From Hyphomonadaceae bacterium UKL13-1 (lineage in GTDB: Bacteria > Pseudomonadota > Alphaproteobacteria > Caulobacterales > Aquidulcibacteraceae), in the NCBI GenBank assembly GCA_001602435.1, contig CP012156.1, forward strand, positions 826,001 to 890,000: a DNA stretch of 64,000 nt. The letters are read 5' to 3'. The notes beneath the pieces are model-generated. The model ran no database searches. It saw nothing but the letters and a program-made list of their open reading frames with translations, and was not told where the DNA came from. The position numbers were made by a program, and so were the translations under genes. Positions within the stretch are counted from its first letter, which is position 1. The number at the start of each line of letters is the position of its first letter. Below, piece by piece: positions 62,540-64,000 of the stretch.

Positions 62540-62881
62540 ATGAGCAACAGCGAACTTCGCAGCGATATCTGGGTGCAAGCCTTATTGCGCACGGCGCAAA
62601 GCCAAGGCGCTTCTGGCTATGTTGTGCGCCGGGGCGATGAGACGGCAGGCGCAGTATTGGTGAAAGTGGCGAGCCTGGACGGCACCGCGCGACTACTAAT
62701 CCCAGCGCGAGATGGCGTGGGCGAGCGTATCTATCTTGATTTAACAGGTAAAACGGCCGGACCAGACGAGGCCTCCATTGATGCTTATCTGTCTAAGCGG
62801 GCTGCACAAGATCAAGATGTTTGGATTGTTGAGATTGAAGACAAGTTAGGCAGAAGTTTTCTGACGGAGCGTGTGGACTGA
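62540..62881 (+). CDS. DUF1491 family protein
   Basis: A 113-residue alphaproteobacterial protein with ELRSDIWVQALLRTAQSQGASGYVVRRGDETAGAVLVKV (short parts: DIWVQALLR and RRGDETAGAVLVKV) and DVWIVEIEDKLGRSFL at the end, which are the constant features of DUF1491. Function unknown. It starts divergently to the exported protein gene. Confidence 0.9.
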   Translation: MSNSELRSDIWVQALLRTAQSQGASGYVVRRGDETAGAVLVKVASLDGTARLLIPARDGVGERIYLDLTGKTAGPDEASIDAYLSKRAAQDQDVWIVEIEDKLGRSFLTERVD

Positions 62882-62930
62882 TTATTAACCCAAGTGCGTT
62901 AGGGTCTCGTTCTCGACTGGAGACGTTCGC

Positions 62931-63317
62931 ATGCTTTTTCTGTTCAACGACCGCGTTCTGATGTTAACTGGCAATGCTGACGTGGTGATCAATGCGGGTA
63001 TCCCGGCAGCCGCGGTTGCCCGTTACACGCTGAACGATTCCATTCTAGCGGTTCAGACCGCCATCATGGACATGCCGAACTTGGCAACCGAAGCCCCGCA
63101 AAAAGCTGCTGCTTTGGCTTGGTTGATTGCCAGCCGCAGCGACGCCAATGCGATTTTGTTCATCGCGCCGCCCAAATGCCGGCGTCCCCAAGAAGTCGGT
63201 TTTCGCTTAGCAACGGTCTCTTTGACAACACTCGGCAGCTTGAAAGCCCAACAAGATGCCGGGCGATTGACTTCGGGCATCATCAACACCTCTGTCTGGC
63301 AATCTGCCGCCGCGTGA
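62931..63317 (+). CDS. Conserved hypothetical protein, 128 residues
   Basis: The protein begins MLFLFNDRVLMLTGNADVVINAGIP and continues with an alanine-rich helical part; no family was recognised. It looks soluble, with two hydrophobic patches but no clear membrane helix. It starts 49 bases after DUF1491 and is followed by prfC after 131 bases. A GGAGA precedes the ATG. Confidence 0.65.
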   Translation: MLFLFNDRVLMLTGNADVVINAGIPAAAVARYTLNDSILAVQTAIMDMPNLATEAPQKAAALAWLIASRSDANAILFIAPPKCRRPQEVGFRLATVSLTTLGSLKAQQDAGRLTSGIINTSVWQSAAA

Positions 63318-63448
63318 CGCGCCGGCGCGAGCTAGCGTTGCTCTAAGGCCTTTAATTATAGCGAAGCCTCAGCTAGATGAGGGGTTCAAAGGCTTGAGCT
63401 TTCAAGCCGTTTCCCAATTTGCCCATTCGTCTTAGTCAGGCCTCGATC

Positions 63449-64000
63449 ATGTCAGCCGAACTCGCGCGTGAAGTTAAGCGCCGTCGCACCTTTGCCATCA
63501 TTTCACACCCTGACGCCGGCAAGACCACGCTCACTGAAAATCTGCTGCTCATGGGCGGTGCTATCCGCGCCGCTGGTGCCGTGAGGGCGCGCGGCGAACA
63601 GCGTCGGACGCGTTCAGACTGGATGAAGATTGAGCGCGAACGGGGCATCTCGGTTTCGGCCTCGGTGATGACGTTTGAGCATGATGATTGCATCATCAAC
63701 CTTTTGGACACCCCGGGCCACGAAGACTTTTCCGAAGACACCTATCGCACACTGACTGCCGCAGATTCCGCTGTCATGGTGTTGGACGCGGCAAAGGGTA
63801 TTGAGCCACAGACCCTCAAACTGTTTGAAGTCTGTCGCTTGCGCGATATTCCTATTCTGACTTTCATCAACAAGATGGACCGCGAGGCCCAAGACCCGAT
63901 GGAGTTACTGGACGAAGTGGCGTCAAAATTGGCGCTCGATCCTGCCCCCATCTTTTGGCCGCAAGGTTCGGGCAATCGCTTCCGTGGCATGGTTGATTTA
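63449..64000 (+). CDS. prfC: Peptide chain release factor 3 (RF3), N-terminal part
   Basis: The gene runs off the window; 184 residues are visible. They form the GTPase domain: G1 SHPDAGKTT, switch [19 protein letters not shown]3 DTPGHEDF and G4 NKMD. The IERERGIS pattern with SDWM before it is characteristic of RF3 rather than EF-G. RF3 recycles RF1 and RF2 after termination. The ATG is at 63449. No clear promoter was found in the 131 bases before it. Confidence 0.93.
   Translation, partial: MSAELAREVKRRRTFAIISHPDAGKTTLTENLLLMGGAIRAAGAVRARGEQRRTRSDWMKIERERGISVSASVMTFEHDDCIINLLDTPGHEDFSEDTYRTLTAADSAVMVLDAAKGIEPQTLKLFEVCRLRDIPILTFINKMDREAQDPMELLDEVASKLALDPAPIFWPQGSGNRFRGMVDL

Overview
The window is a stretch of chromosome from an alphaproteobacterium, most plausibly of the Caulobacterales/Hyphomonadaceae type. 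The evidence is a gene-transfer-agent (GTA) tail cluster, a FeuNPQ-cycHJKL-DegP-GlnE block also known from rhizobia, a DivJ-like membrane histidine kinase, a TonB-dependent receptor, an HrcA/CIRCE-controlled groESL and many alphaproteobacterial DUF families (DUF2460, DUF2163, DUF4167, DUF4170, DUF1491, DUF2239). The genus is inferred from gene content only.

Layout. 1-9.5 kb: downstream part of an RcGTA-like head-tail operon (end of prohead protease, capsid, gp6, gp8-gp15), translationally coupled for most of its length, with gp7 apparently missing. 9.5-11.3 kb: a DnaJ/CbpA-type chaperone and a class-I glutamine-amidotransferase-like hydrolase. 11.4-26.7 kb: an envelope-stress and cytochrome-c-maturation block on the + strand: PepSY protein (FeuN-like), OmpR-type regulator and kinase (FeuPQ-like), an unrecognised 486-residue protein, CcmI-CcmE-CcmF-CcmH, a DegP/HtrA protease with a second regulator-kinase pair, and GlnE. 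26.7-28.4 kb: a six-EF-hand exported protein followed by an ECF sigma factor and a small membrane protein. 28.5-32.7 kb: PmbA/TldE, a CysQ-like phosphatase, DUF4170 and an MsbA-like exporter.

32.7-48 kb is a mosaic of small housekeeping and hypothetical genes on both strands: PAS protein, glycine-rich exported protein, MAPEG, UbiD, DUF2239 with a P-loop kinase, GNAT, DUF2237, lipase-like esterase, methyltransferase, two lipoproteins with duplicated promoters, desaturase, NnrU, CpeT-like, AlkA, UbiA, PCuAC copper chaperone and DUF4167. 48.2-54.6 kb: a 992-residue TonB-dependent receptor lying between DUF4167 and prmC, and a divergent exported prolyl oligopeptidase. 54.6-57 kb: groESL with a CIRCE operator and an unusual set of palindromes over and after the groEL stop codon. 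57-64 kb: two membrane proteins, a stand-alone DnaA domain-IV-like protein, SufE, an exported lysine/alanine-rich protein, a DivJ-like kinase, small unknowns and the start of prfC.

No tRNA, rRNA, CRISPR array, transposase or integrase was seen. The most original signals are the palindrome/duplication cluster at the groEL 3' end, the duplicated promoter plus signal peptide of two lipoproteins, the paired ATCCGGAT-centred operators between ubiD and DUF2239, the PhoP-box-like leaderless promoter of the FeuN-like gene, the unknown protein inside the FeuPQ-Ccm block, the EF-hand/ECF module and the stand-alone DnaA domain-IV protein.
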